Below, one piece after another: positions 1-9,325 of a stretch of 64,000 nucleotides of DNA (positions are counted from its first letter, which is position 1; every line of letters starts with the position of its first letter). Source of the DNA: Anoplolepis gracilipes (Eukaryota; Arthropoda; Insecta; Hymenoptera; Formicidae). Made by a program: the position numbers and the translations under genes. The notes under the pieces were generated by a model. It was given only the letters and a program-made list of their open reading frames with translations, was not told the origin of the DNA and did not search any database. The stretch spans positions 1,024,001 through 1,088,000 of the forward strand of contig NW_027328667.1 in the NCBI RefSeq assembly GCF_047496725.1, given 5' to 3'.

Positions 1-426
1 TCTATCGCAACGCAGAGTAGCATCTAATTTATCTAAAGCAGGAACGTCATCATAGTCGTTATCCAATGTCTCGATAATAAGACCGATTCTCTCATCGTCT
101 TCCAGTAAATTTGCCAACCATTCTCGTTTTTCATGTCCTTTGACATACACTCGAGAAGATGCATCTTTCAACGTCACGGCGTCAGTGATTAAACGTTTGG
201 CTCTGTAGTACGGAATGTTTCCATCTTCCCATTGCAGATTGTGATGTTTTCCAATCAACCATGCAACTTGAGACCTCTCAGATCTCGTGAGTAAACGGAA
301 TGGTGTAAGACTCGTAAAAATATAATGAGAGAGTACAGAGTCCTTTATCAGAATCGCAATTTCTTTCACGATAAACTTTCCTCCAACGATAAATCCTTGG
401 AGATTCACAAACGTTAGCACAACCAT
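1..426 (-). CDS. Conserved Polinton protein, possible RNase H-like fold (outer copy, C-terminus off window)
   Basis: Homologue of the inner gene at 14795-15328. From the ATG at 426-424 the frame is open to the window edge. Shared blocks include FVNLQGF near the start, a W-L-I-x-x-H-H/N-L-Q-W-E-D-G block in the first half and VYVKGHEKREWLANLLEDD later. The spacing of acidic and H residues resembles DEDD/RNase H-like nucleases, but this is only a guess and the function is unknown. It lies directly upstream (leftward transcription) of the start of the window and downstream of the capsid gene, as in the inner element. Confidence 0.7.
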   Translation of the reverse strand, partial: MVVLTFVNLQGFIVGGKFIVKEIAILIKDSVLSHYIFTSLTPFRLLTRSERSQVAWLIGKHHNLQWEDGNIPYYRAKRLITDAVTLKDASSRVYVKGHEKREWLANLLEDDERIGLIIETLDNDYDDVPALDKLDATLRCDR

Positions 427-535
427 AATGAAATGATATTGGCGAGAACTACGACGGACAACTAATGTCAATCATCGAGTATCGCCAGTTTTATAATGTT
501 ATAATGTTATAACATTGAAGGGGATTATTCCTGAT

Positions 536-1727
536 TCATGTAATTTTGCGGACATTTGTCAACGGGTTATATTCGACAATGCGATCGTGCAAGATGAGGC
601 AATATGCGGTAGTATTTGCGGGTACATCTAGCTTACATTCAAATTCTATTCTTACGTCCACGGTAGCATTTTTGACAGACTCGTTTTGTCGCGAGCAGTC
701 AATGATTGTGAGAGGACCGCACTCTAGAAATTTTGCCATGGTAAATAATACATTATCATTATTGCATCCGTAATAAGATTTACGAAAACGCGCATACATG
801 TCGAATAGGATAGCGTATCTCTTTTTATCAAAATCCAAATTTAAATCATCATACGGATAAAAATCAGAGTTTAGATAGAGTTTAACGTTTGTCAATTTGC
901 AGTCGTCAAATTTGGTAATATCTTTCGACGCGACATTTTTTCTATCAGTCTGTAGTGCAAAGATTACGTATCGCGGTTTCTCCAGCTGAGAGGCAGTTTT
1001 CACAGTCCACGAATGCTTAGTCGTACTGTGTAGCAAAGGAAATTCGTATAGATCCCACGAGCGAAAACTCATGTTCAAATATCTACCGCTCTCCAACGCT
1101 CGTAGCAAGGACAGTTTACTAATTTCGTTCAATATTACGTGAGACATACGCCATTGTATTTTGTGTAATTCAATCTCAGCTTCAGCAACCTGAGCTCCAA
1201 ATAGACAATTGTTATTGTTGCGTGAACGTATTAGAATCAATGACGAGCGTTAATCACAACGCGCTTATAATCCTCGCAAAATCTAAGCAACATGTTGAGC
1301 GGCACGCAAAAATTGAAGTAACCTTCACCACCATTATTTTCAATTATATTCCACGCAGCATTGTGCAAGATTTTACTTCTCTCGTGTGTAAGAGAAATGT
1401 AGTTTTTAATCGTGCAAGTTATTCCAACGTTTCTGTTGCGATCAATTTCCACACGTTGAGTTCATATCGAAATTCATCAAACATGAATGCAACGCAATTA
1501 TTTCCCAATATCATTAGTTCATCCTTTTTTCTTATCGTCAATTTTCCTTCGACGTAAAGGAAGCTTTTGCACGGTAACGTGTACAAATCCTGATGCTGTA
1601 TAGGTATCCGTATCTCATCGCTATATCCAAGTGTTGTATTTGCGTATGGATTGTACGTATGAGTTTCAATCTTTACTATACGGTCGTCAAAGATCGATTC
1701 GCTTCCAATGTTCAAAATGTCAATCAT
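536..1727 (-). pseudogene. Major capsid protein (double jelly-roll type), outer copy, frameshifted
   Basis: Three overlapping reading frames (1727-1419, 1452-1237 and 1240-536) align in order with the inner capsid protein at 13496-14694. Shared blocks include IFDDRIVKIETH, YSDEIRIPIQ, FNFCVPL-ML-FCEDY, ALESGRYL-M-FRSWDLYEFPLL and KLYLNS-YPYDD. At least two frame changes separate them (near 1440 and 1240), so no intact product is possible. The last third is open and carries the capsid C-terminus. This was the main virion shell protein of the element. Confidence 0.88.
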
Positions 1728-1731
1728 TCTT

Positions 1732-1913
1732 TCAATTATTTCGTACGACAAATCCCAAAGACTTTAAAAATTCACGATTCAACGCGCTGAGTTTCTTTTT
1801 AGCGTAACCAGACACCTGATTATTGTCACCAGACACCGCTCGCCTCCTCGCAAAAGTATTGTCCCTCGTAAAGATATTGTCTCTCGCGTGCTTCGTTTCA
1901 TTCAACACGAGCT
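1732..1913 (-). pseudogene. Small conserved protein between penton and capsid genes, outer copy
   Basis: Reading the minus strand into the capsid start gives a short frame ending ...SLGFVVRNN and stop. It matches the inner 59-aa gene in the blocks RDNI, K-K-K-L-x-A-L-N and SLGFVVRN. The inner ATG position is not conserved here: a stop lies just upstream and only GTG/TTG codons follow, so the start appears lost. Conservation of the C-terminal half in two diverged elements supports a real gene of unknown function. Confidence 0.6.
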
Positions 1914-1919
1914 ACAACA

Positions 1920-2117
1920 CTATTTTTGACGTCGTCGTACGTGCAATCGTACGGTAATTTCCTCTCCTCGAAAACCGAGCAATCGACCCTCCTGATCCAC
2001 AACACGTATCGTTAAATCAGTAATGCTTCGCACGACGATCGGTAGATAAATGATTTGCGCGGACGTTTCCGATATCTTATATCCCGGTGGTACGCTCGGA
2101 GAAAATTCATGTATCGT
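1920..2117 (-). pseudogene. Penton-like protein, C-terminal part (outer copy, split by insertions)
   Basis: Encodes the end of the penton-like (minor vertex capsid) protein: IHEFSPSVPPGYKISET, then the IIYLPIVVRSITDL and RVVDQEGRLL blocks and a basic tail. It is nearly the same as the inner protein at 13100-13303. The N-terminal two thirds lie 17.5 kb away at 19690-20214 on the same strand. The break is exactly the MITE target duplication, so the gene was still in frame when the MITE arrived. Confidence 0.9.
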
Positions 2118-2130
2118 GTGTACACGCACT

Positions 2131-2136
2131 GGCATA
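2131..2136. repeat. Left target-site duplication of inner Polinton (GGCATA)
   Basis: GGCATA directly abuts the terminal AGTAGTG of the inner element and is repeated at 19135-19140. It belongs to the TIR of the MITE that was the target. Confidence 0.93.
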
Positions 2137-2770
2137 AGTAGTGTTATAGTGGGGATTCTAAGCCATGGGGCGCTGAGGGGGGTGCGGGGGCGGGGGTATC
2201 TGGGAGGCGCGAGGGGTCTGATGTTAGGGAAAGGGGGGTGGGGGGTGGGGGGAAGGGTCCTACACACGTTCGAAAGTAGATGTTTATCTTTGCGGTTGAT
2301 TTTATAGCCGGGGGCATTTTAGAAGTCATAAAATTGTTTTTTTTCTAGTTTTATGATCATTTTATGGTCATTATATCATTAGGATTTTAAGCGCCAACGT
2401 TCGGCAGCTTTGCACCCTCGCGGAAAATCTTCCATAAAACTGGAGCAAAACATCTTCCATAATTTTTAGGGAAAGAACTGCAACTGCAAGGTGTTTATCT
2501 TTGTGGTTGATTTATAGCCGGGGGACATTTTAGAAACCATAAAAGTGTTTTTTTCTTTTTTTCTAATTTTTATGATCATTTTATGACCATTAGAATATTA
2601 TGGAAAAAGAGATTTTAAGCGCCGGCGTTCGGCAGCTTTGCACCCTCGCGGAAAATCTCCCATAAAACTGGAGCGAAACATCTTCCGAATTTTTAGGAAA
2701 AGAACTGCAACTGCAAGGTGTTTATCTTTGTGGTTGATTTATAGCCGGGGGACATTTTAGAAGGGATAAA
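2137..2770. repeat. Left terminal inverted repeat of inner Polinton, with tandem subrepeats
   Basis: Inverted counterpart of 18500-19134. The outer ~120 bases are extremely G-rich. Inside lie two and a bit copies of a ~212-227-bp unit, each starting near TGTTTATCTTTG (about 2280, 2492 and 2719) and containing GGCAGCTTTGCACCCTCGCG. Similarity to the right end stops around 2770, so the TIR is roughly 630 bp. Confidence 0.9.
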
Positions 2771-3022
2771 AGTCGTGGGAAAACAATAGAAATTTTGGCC
2801 GACGCTGCGACGAACATGTCGGAACGTTTTTATAGATGCAAAAGCGTTGACGTTCGGTAGGATGTGTTAAGACAGCATTAGGCGAAATATAAGAAGAATG
2901 AGAGCCCCGTCAAACCATAGTACGATTTGAAAAGGCATACAGGAAACTGTGGAAAAACAAAAAAAAATTTGAGTGGTTACTATCAGGCATTAGAATTGTT
3001 AGTGACAGTGAATAGTGAATAA
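2771..3022. other. Leader between left TIR and first zinc-finger gene
   Basis: About 250 bases with no gene. It includes an A-rich run just before 2970 and presumably the promoter of the zinc-finger/polymerase transcription unit. No TATA box could be assigned with confidence. Confidence 0.5.
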
Positions 3023-3397
3023 ATGGAAAATATTAATTTTGAAGCGATAATAGACGAGTCGTCAGACGAAGAGCATGCGTTGTCGGACGATAGTAATTAT
3101 ATTAGTGATTGCAGTAATACCGATTTTGACGACAACGTAGTAGAAAATGAACAACTCCGTGCGCAAAATCAACGTAAGATTTGCGCCATACACTTTTATT
3201 ATTCAACGGGTGGTGCTCTAGCTCTCTGTGCTTCGTGTATGGACACCTTTCGAGATGACATCGGATTAATATACGAAATACGGAGACATAAAGTTACATC
3301 GCCCGATGAGGTGGATATGCGATGGTGCAGTAGCTGTCAAATTTTATTACATATAATAATGTCGCGTAATATGTGTTATGTTTGCACACAAAAATAG
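3023..3397 (+). CDS. Acidic protein with C-terminal CxxC zinc-finger motifs (inner left copy)
   Basis: 124 residues. The N-terminal ~45 are strongly acidic and Ser-rich (ESSDEEHALSDD). Then comes a block shared with two other ORFs here (17676-18107 and 30730-31233): an I-C-x-x-F-Y-Y motif, C-x-x-C, a spacer with His, then C-x-x-C and a final C-x-x-C-x-x-K. This looks like a compact zinc-binding module with an acidic tail, as in small viral transcription regulators, but no known family is recognised. The next ORF starts 11 bases downstream of its stop, suggesting a shared transcript with polymerase B. Confidence 0.75.
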   Translation: MENINFEAIIDESSDEEHALSDDSNYISDCSNTDFDDNVVENEQLRAQNQRKICAIHFYYSTGGALALCASCMDTFRDDIGLIYEIRRHKVTSPDEVDMRWCSSCQILLHIIMSRNMCYVCTQK

Positions 3398-3408
3398 AGA
3401 GAGAAAAA

Positions 3409-6400
3409 ATGGAAAACGTGCAGCAGAAAGAACGCGACTTGTTGGAGCGTTCCCACCAAGTCACCACATTGGGTGAATATTTTGGATGGCTGCAGCATTG
3501 CGAGGAGTTTATCGAAGAGCTTGAAGAACGCAGCCGTGTCAAGCGTCCGCGACTCTCAATCGGAAATAGACAATTTTTGGTGACAAGAATTGCGCGACTC
3601 GAGGGTGCAAAAACTCGATTGCAGAGACAGTTTATACCCAGTGGTGGTGATTATAGTAGTGAAAATAACTCGGAGAGACTCATATGGCGAGAGATTGATA
3701 CGGCGTTTGAGAGCCGCATCTTGACTGGTGCGGTTATAAATTATAATCACATCGAACCTCGTCAATTTTTGGAAGATGCGAGTGACATTGTGCTCGAGCA
3801 CGTGCGAGACGTTATGCAAAAACATAACAGTGTGAAAGTGAATACAGTGTTTAACGGCGAGTTTGTGGCGGGCGATAAGCATGCCAATAAATCAATCAAT
3901 ACGAGAAACTGTGAACTCTTACATACATCCGATTTACGCGAGTGGTATGAGCGGCGAGTCGTCGAGCCAATCCTTGCATCGCTCGAAGAATTTCAGGAAC
4001 GCGATAGCGGATGGGCATTATCGCGTATACTAAATTTGACTGTAAATATAAATAAATATAATCCTATGCGCGCCGGATGTTACGTGCAATTATCGCGAAA
4101 GATAATAATGAAACGAGCAGTGGTTAACGTGCAATCTAAAGACAATGCATGTTTTGCGTGGGCGGTAGTGGCTGCTCTGTATCCAGCTGAAAGATGCACA
4201 CACCGACAATCATCGTACCCGCATTATACAACAGTACTAAATCTCCAAGATATTGAGTTTCCAGTCACTCTTAATCAAATTAAAAAATTTGAAATTTATA
4301 ATGACATTTCAATCAACGTGTACAGTTTTGAAAACGAAAACATTGTCCCTATTCACCTTACGGAGCAAAAAAGAGACAAGCACATCAACTTGCTGCATGT
4401 GCAAGATGCGCAAGATATCGGACATTTTGCATGAATCAAGAATCTATCTAGACTTGTTAGTATGTAACTCAGCAAACACAAGACTAAAAAATATATCTGC
4501 GATCGGTATGTATATTTAATAAAACTGTCTAAAAATATTTAAAACAAGGATATAAAAATTTTAACTTTTATTTTACAGATGCATGCACTATTTTCACTCG
4601 GTCGAGAAATTGCAATCACATACAGTAGACTGTGGAAAGATGAACGACTGCGCTATCCGATTACCGAGCGATAAGGATAAGTGGCTCGCATTAACCAACT
4701 ACAACAGGAAGGAGCGACTACCTTTCGTCGTGTACGCCGACCTGGAGTGCGTTTTGGTGAAAAAAGAAGAAGAAAATTTTTATCAACATCACCAAGTATT
4801 TAGTATGGCTTATTATGTACATTGCTCGTACGATAATTCGTTATCCGCGTATCATTCTCGTCGCGAAGCCAATTGCGTTGCATGGTTCACCGACGAACTT
4901 AAAAATTTGGCGCAACATGTAGAAAATATTTTAACAACCAATGTCCCCATGGTAAATTTAACGCAAAATGAATGGAAAGAATTTCGAAGTGCGACTCAGT
5001 GTCATATATGTGAGAAACCATTCGTAGAAGATGATACGCGCGTACGCGATCATTGTCATTTGACCAGGCGGTACAGAGGTCCCGCGCATTCAAATTGCAA
5101 TCTAAATTACAAAGAATCTTTTTGCATTCCAATAGTATTTCACAATTTATCTGGTTATGATTCTCACTTTATAATCGAGGAAATAGCCACAGCGTTCGAA
5201 GGGGGAATCGATTTACTTCCGATAACAAAAGAAAAATATATTTCATTTACAAAACATATTAAAGATACGAAAGACAAACCGGGAAATCACATTAAATTAC
5301 GTTTCATAGATTCATATAAATTTCTCACAACAAGTCTCGACAAATTGGCGTCTTTTCTGAGCAAGGATAAACTCAAAATTTTACAATCGGAATATAAAAA
5401 TTTATCCGCCGAAGATTTCAATTTATTAACAAGAAAAGGTGTCTTCCCGTACGAGTACATTGACTGCGTAGATAAATTGCAAGATGCGTGTTTACCATCA
5501 CGAGAATCATTTTACAGTTCCTTGACAGGAAACACAGTATCTGAGAGCGATTACGCGCACGCTGAGATTGTGTGGAAGCGATTCTCCATTCGAACGCTAG
5601 GCGAATATAGCGATCTGTATTTAAAAATCGATGTTTTGTTATTAGCAGACATTTTTGAAAATTTCCGAGAGTTGTATCAAGAGTTATGGGCTCGACCCCG
5701 CGTATTACTATACTCTTCCCGGTTACACGTGGGACGCCATGTTAAAGTATACGAAAATTATATTTGAATTACTCACAGACATTGACATGGTTATGTTTAT
5801 CGAACGAGGTATACGCGGTGGTCTGAGTCAATGTTCCAACAGGTACGCGCGTGCTAATAACAAGTACATGCAGTCGTATGACTTATCAAAACCATCAACG
5901 TACTTGATGTATTTCGATGTTAATAATTTATACGGATGCGCAATGTGTCAACCATTGCCCTACGCCGATTTTCAGTGGGTCGATAATATTTCCAATTTTG
6001 ATGTATCATCGATCGCGCTCGATTCGTCTACAGGCTACATCCTCGAAGTCGATCTCGAGTATCCGCAGCATCTTCACGATTCGCACACTGACCTACCGTT
6101 TTGTCCGACACACGACAAACCACCCGGCAAGCGCGAGGGCAAGCTTCTCGCAACCGTATACGATAAGAAGCGTTACGTGATACACTATCGCAACCTGCAG
6201 CAATGTTCACGTCACGGTCTTCGTGTTACAAAAATTCATCGTATATTACAATTTACTCAATCTCCGTGGCTCCGTACTTATATAGAACTCAACACAAAAT
6301 TTAGAACACTAGCAAAAAATGATTTTGAAAAAAATTTGTACAAACTAATGAATAATGCAGTGTTTGGCAAAACGATGGAAAATGTGCGCAATCGCGTAGA

Positions 6401-7130
6401 TGTTAAACTTTTAACAAAATGGGACGGAAGATACGGCGTAGAGACATTGATTGCAAAACCAAATTTTCATAGCAGAAGCATTTCTTCGGAAAATCTAATC
6501 GCTGTAGAATTACGTAAACTCGAGGTGAAATTCTACAAACCAATTTACGTAGGTATGTGTATTCTCGATATATCTAAGACATGTTTGTACGAATTTCACC
6601 ACGATTATATGGTACCAATGTATCGGGAGAGATGCAAAGTCATGTACACTGATACGGATAGTCTTATATATCACATTGAGTGCGACGATGTGTACGAGAA
6701 TATGAAACGCGACATCAGCAGATTTGATACGAGCGACTATGCGATAGACAATGCGTACGGTATACCGCTCGTGAATAAAAAGGTACCGGGTCTAATGAAG
6801 GATGAAAACAACGGTACCATAATGATTGAATTTGTCGGGCTTAGAGCAAAAATGTATGCGTTGCGCGTGGATGGTAAAAAGGATACGAAAAAGGTAAAAG
6901 GCGTCAAGAGTAACGTTGTTGCGAGAACGATAACGTTTGACGATTACACGCGGTGTTTGAACGAAGAGATTGAATTAACGCGTAGTCAATCGTGTATAAG
7001 ATCAAAATTACACAAGGTATACACCATTCGCGAAACAAAAATTGCTCTAAGTCCATACGACGACAAGCGGTATATCGTACCTACAACTATTGATACGTTA
7101 CCGTGGGGACATTATAAGATATCTTTATAA
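3409..7130 (+). pseudogene. Protein-primed-type DNA polymerase B (inner copy), one intron, disrupted
   Basis: This is the Polinton replicative polymerase. Exon 1 is 3409-4505, the intron 4506-4578 (GTATGT...TTTTACAG) and exon 2 4579-7130. Exon 1 carries the long N-terminal region (AVVNVQSKDNACFAWAV). A C2H-type finger is split by the intron. Exon 2 shows YADLE (exonuclease motif I, ~4739), a C-x-x-C...VRDHCH-type treble-clef insert (~5010-5090), HNLSGYDSHF (Exo II), LYLKIDVLLLADIF (Exo III), YKLMNNAVFG (Pol B, ~6345) and YTDTDS (Pol C, ~6647). It is broken by in-frame TGA 4432-4434, TAA 4465-4467 and a 2-base loss near 5667 compared with the outer copy. ATG 3409 was chosen because it follows the zinc-finger stop closely. 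Confidence 0.92.
4506..4578 (+). other. Intron of inner polymerase B gene
   Basis: 73 bases from GTATGT to TTTTACAG. Splicing joins the first two cysteines of a zinc finger to its remaining ligands. The outer copy has the equivalent intron at 27504-27578 with the same splice sites. Confidence 0.85.
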
Positions 7131-7136
7131 AATATA

Positions 7137-7138
<2 letters not shown>

Positions 7139-7178
<40 letters not shown>
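7139..7178. repeat. (TG)n microsatellite
   Basis: About 20 TG units directly after the polymerase stop, in the convergent 3' region between polymerase and integrase. Confidence 0.95.
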
Positions 7179-7314
7179 TTTTTTTTTTCTTGTATGTATA
7201 TTTCATATTTTATATATTGTAATGACTATTGGAAAGGATCTATTAATAAAGATTTTGTATATTTCAAATATTTCATATATTTTTTATATTGAATACATTG
7301 TATTTCTTATAAAA

Positions 7315-8304
7315 TTAAATTACATGATCCTTATGTACCCAAGAATTGTGCGAGCTATCAAATCCCAACCATTTCATGTAAACCTCGTCACCCCTCCTGC
7401 GCAGTATTTTCTCCACGAGATACACATCTGGATAATTCGCGCGATGCAACTCGTGCTCGTAAAATGCTCCAGCGATAGATTTTTTGCGATAATCCTCGAG
7501 TAGATATGTTACGGGATTAGTATGTTGCACTTTAACAATCTTAAACACCTCGGTTGTCCAATTTGGTGTGTAACCCTTTTCGAAAAGTTTTTTGTATTTG
7601 CTAACGCGTACCAGGTCACCTACTTTAAACTTTGCAAGAGCAGCAATTTTTATACTGTTGTATACAGTATTTAAAAGTCTATCAGCGATCGTGGGAGTAA
7701 CATCGATAGGTCTCATATTGATAGTGCGATGTTTTCGCGCGTTATATTCTGCAACGAGTCGGGATAGCGCGTCGATCCACTTGTAAGTTCCGTTCAGCGT
7801 AAACATCTTCCACATGTCGTTCTTCAGCGTGCGATTGAATTGCTCGACGACAGACGCCTTCAATACCGAATATGTGGAATAGTGATTAATGTTATGTTTC
7901 CGTATAAGCCGTTGCACATCGGTATTGTAAAATTCCTTCCCGTTATCAGTTTGTATGTTTTTCGGGCATCTCTTGCTATCTCGAATTATTTTGGCGATTG
8001 CATCAGCCGTCTCCCTTCCACCTTTACTCTTGAGTGGTGCAGCCCATGCATACTTGCTCAACACATCGATGACGGTGAGTATGTAGTGGTAACCTTTGTT
8101 GAAACGAGAATACGGACGCATCTCGACGATGTCGGCTTGCCACAGATCATCGTATCCCCGCACTATGACGTGTCTTCGGGGAAAATTTTTTCTCGCTGGC
8201 GCATGCAGTTCGTTCACCAACTGTCGTCTCTCCAAACTATGTTGATTCTTTGCTTTGTCAGTTTTTCTCGATGTCCGTTTGTTGTTCACATTTTTTTCAC
8301 TCAT
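7315..8304 (-). CDS. Retroviral-type integrase with C-terminal chromodomain
   Basis: 329 residues. It catalyses insertion of the Polinton DNA. The catalytic triad is D58 (DLWQAD), D120 (IQTDNGKEF) and E154 (VVEQFNRTL). The C-terminus after ~290 (VYLVEKILRRRG, then KWLGFDSSHNSW) is a chromodomain, a common chromatin-targeting module in Polinton and Metaviridae integrases. The frame is intact. The N-terminal His/Cys zinc domain is not obvious. The start codon overlaps the stop of the upstream repeat ORF as ATGA (8301-8304), so translation may depend on termination-reinitiation. It converges with polymerase B. Confidence 0.93.
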   Translation of the reverse strand: MSEKNVNNKRTSRKTDKAKNQHSLERRQLVNELHAPARKNFPRRHVIVRGYDDLWQADIVEMRPYSRFNKGYHYILTVIDVLSKYAWAAPLKSKGGRETADAIAKIIRDSKRCPKNIQTDNGKEFYNTDVQRLIRKHNINHYSTYSVLKASVVEQFNRTLKNDMWKMFTLNGTYKWIDALSRLVAEYNARKHRTINMRPIDVTPTIADRLLNTVYNSIKIAALAKFKVGDLVRVSKYKKLFEKGYTPNWTTEVFKIVKVQHTNPVTYLLEDYRKKSIAGAFYEHELHRANYPDVYLVEKILRRRGDEVYMKWLGFDSSHNSWVHKDHVI

Positions 8305-8504
8305 TTTCGTTTATCGCCTTTAATAGCCTTCTTGACCTGTTCTTGACCTGTTCTTGACCTGTTCTGACCTGTTTTTAACCTGTTCTTGACCTGTTCTTGG
8401 CCTGTTCTTGGCCTGTTCTGACCTGTTCTGACCTGTTCTTGACCTGTTCTTGACCTGTTCTTGACCTGTTCTGACCTGTTCTTGACCTGTTCTGACCTGT
8501 TCAT
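8301..8504 (-). CDS. Repeat ORF (RTGQEQVKN repeats) linking to integrase
   Basis: 67 residues made mostly of NRSRTGQEQV-type repeats, encoded by a 10/11-base minisatellite (TTCTTGACCTG on the plus strand). Because the unit length alternates between 10 and 11, another frame is also open and gives similar repeats. Both ends overlap neighbours by ATGA. The outer element has no counterpart. It may be a by-product of repeat expansion from the end of the upstream ORF (ERVKN motif) rather than a functional protein. Confidence 0.45.
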   Translation of the reverse strand: MNRSEQVKNRSEQVKNRSRTGQEQVRTGQNRPRTGQEQVKNRLKTGQNRSRTGQEQVKKAIKGDKRK

Positions 8505-8505
8505 C
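8320..8505. repeat. 10/11-bp minisatellite (TTCTTGACCTG)
   Basis: About 17 head-to-tail units of TTCTTGACCTG or its 10-base form TTCTGACCTG. Flanking sequence (8516-8630) carries decayed versions (TTCGTAGCC, TTGACCCGTTC), suggesting the array grew from a coding repeat. Confidence 0.95.
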
Positions 8506-8779
8506 GCCGTCCTTCACCCATTCGAAAATCGTTCTTGACCCGTTCGCAGCCTTTTTCACAGTCGTTTTTGACTCGTTCGTAGCCGCTTCTGACCCGTTCG
8601 TAGCCTCGTTCACAGACGTCTTTTGACCGATCGTAGGAGTTCTTGAGTTGTTTGTAACCTTGAGTGTAGCCGTTAAGAACGTGTTCGTAGCCTCGTTCGC
8701 AGCCCTGCTTGAGATGCTGATAGCCTCGTTCGAAGCTGTTGCAGCTGCTGCTAGGTCGTTCACTGCCACTGCCACTCAT
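8501..8779 (-). CDS. Small protein with CERGYERV-type repeats
   Basis: 92 residues. After a short Ser/Gly start (MSGSGSERPSSS) it has six or seven imperfect repeats of about 11 residues (CERGYERVRSGY, CERGYEHVLNGY). Eleven-residue periodicity can form a right-handed coiled coil or amphipathic helix. No family is recognised and the outer element lacks it. Its start and stop both overlap neighbours as ATGA (8776-8779 and 8501-8504). Confidence 0.5.
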   Translation of the reverse strand: MSGSGSERPSSSCNSFERGYQHLKQGCERGYEHVLNGYTQGYKQLKNSYDRSKDVCERGYERVRSGYERVKNDCEKGCERVKNDFRMGEGRR

Positions 8780-8907
8780 TGTAGTTTAGATAGCAGTTCG
8801 ATAATTCTTCGTAGCTGTTCGATAATTGTTCGCAGCCGTTCTATAATCCTTCGTAGCTGTTCGATAACCGTTTGATAGCCGCTCCTAACCCGTTCACTGA
8901 TGCTCAT
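8776..8907 (-). CDS. 43-residue coiled-coil ORF in the ATGA-coupled series
   Basis: Starts ATG 8907-8905 and ends TGA 8778-8776. The product is almost entirely hydrophobic-heptad sequence (VIEQLRRIIERLR, then IIEQLRRIIELLSKL), a likely leucine-zipper-type helix. Its start overlaps the stop of the upstream coiled-coil gene (ATGA 8904-8907) and its stop overlaps the next start (8776-8779). It was found by reading the gap, is absent from the outer element and is of unknown function. Confidence 0.5.
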   Translation of the reverse strand: MSISERVRSGYQTVIEQLRRIIERLRTIIEQLRRIIELLSKLQ

Positions 8908-9259
8908 TTAGGTTTGATAGCTGTTTCTGAGTTAGCGTTAGCCGGGCGTTGAAGTTCGTTTAGCACAATCTGTATTGCTCGCACGTCCTTCTCAAGCGAA
9001 ATCAGCTTCTCGTCTGATTCTTTCTGTTGATTCATTAATCTTTTAACGCAGGACTCCACGTACAGTTTGTTGACGGCATCGGTGTCAGCCTCTGGTTGCG
9101 CTACACGGCAAATCTTACGTGACCTTGCATCGAAGTCTGTAACGACGCGACACAAAGCGTTTTCGTGCACATAACTTTTTACCAATCTATCCCAAGAACC
9201 GTTGTTGTGCCGGTTGCATCATTTCTTGGATCGAATAATCCAAATTTGTTGATAGGCAT
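8904..9259 (-). pseudogene. Conserved coiled-coil Polinton protein (inner copy), frameshifted near its start
   Basis: Homologue of the intact 118-aa outer protein at 23487-23843. ATG 9259-9257 begins MPINKFGLFD, like the outer MSINKFGVSL, but the frame changes near 9190-9200. From about 9185 the correct frame continues (SYVHENALCRVVTDFDARSRKI) to the stop at 8904. The middle block RKI-R-VAQPE-D-DA-NK-YVE is conserved. The C-terminal third is predicted coiled coil. A virion or accessory role is possible but not shown. It ends in the ATGA overlap. Confidence 0.75.
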
Positions 9260-9325
9260 TTTTTCTGATGCTTTGTAAAGTGTCACGCAACGCTGATCGA
9301 CTGATTAGTTTTGTCGAGACACCAT

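Noticed and set aside
536..773. Plus-strand reading frame opposite the outer capsid gene
   Set aside because: Shadow of the capsid pseudogene in another frame; no independent similarity.
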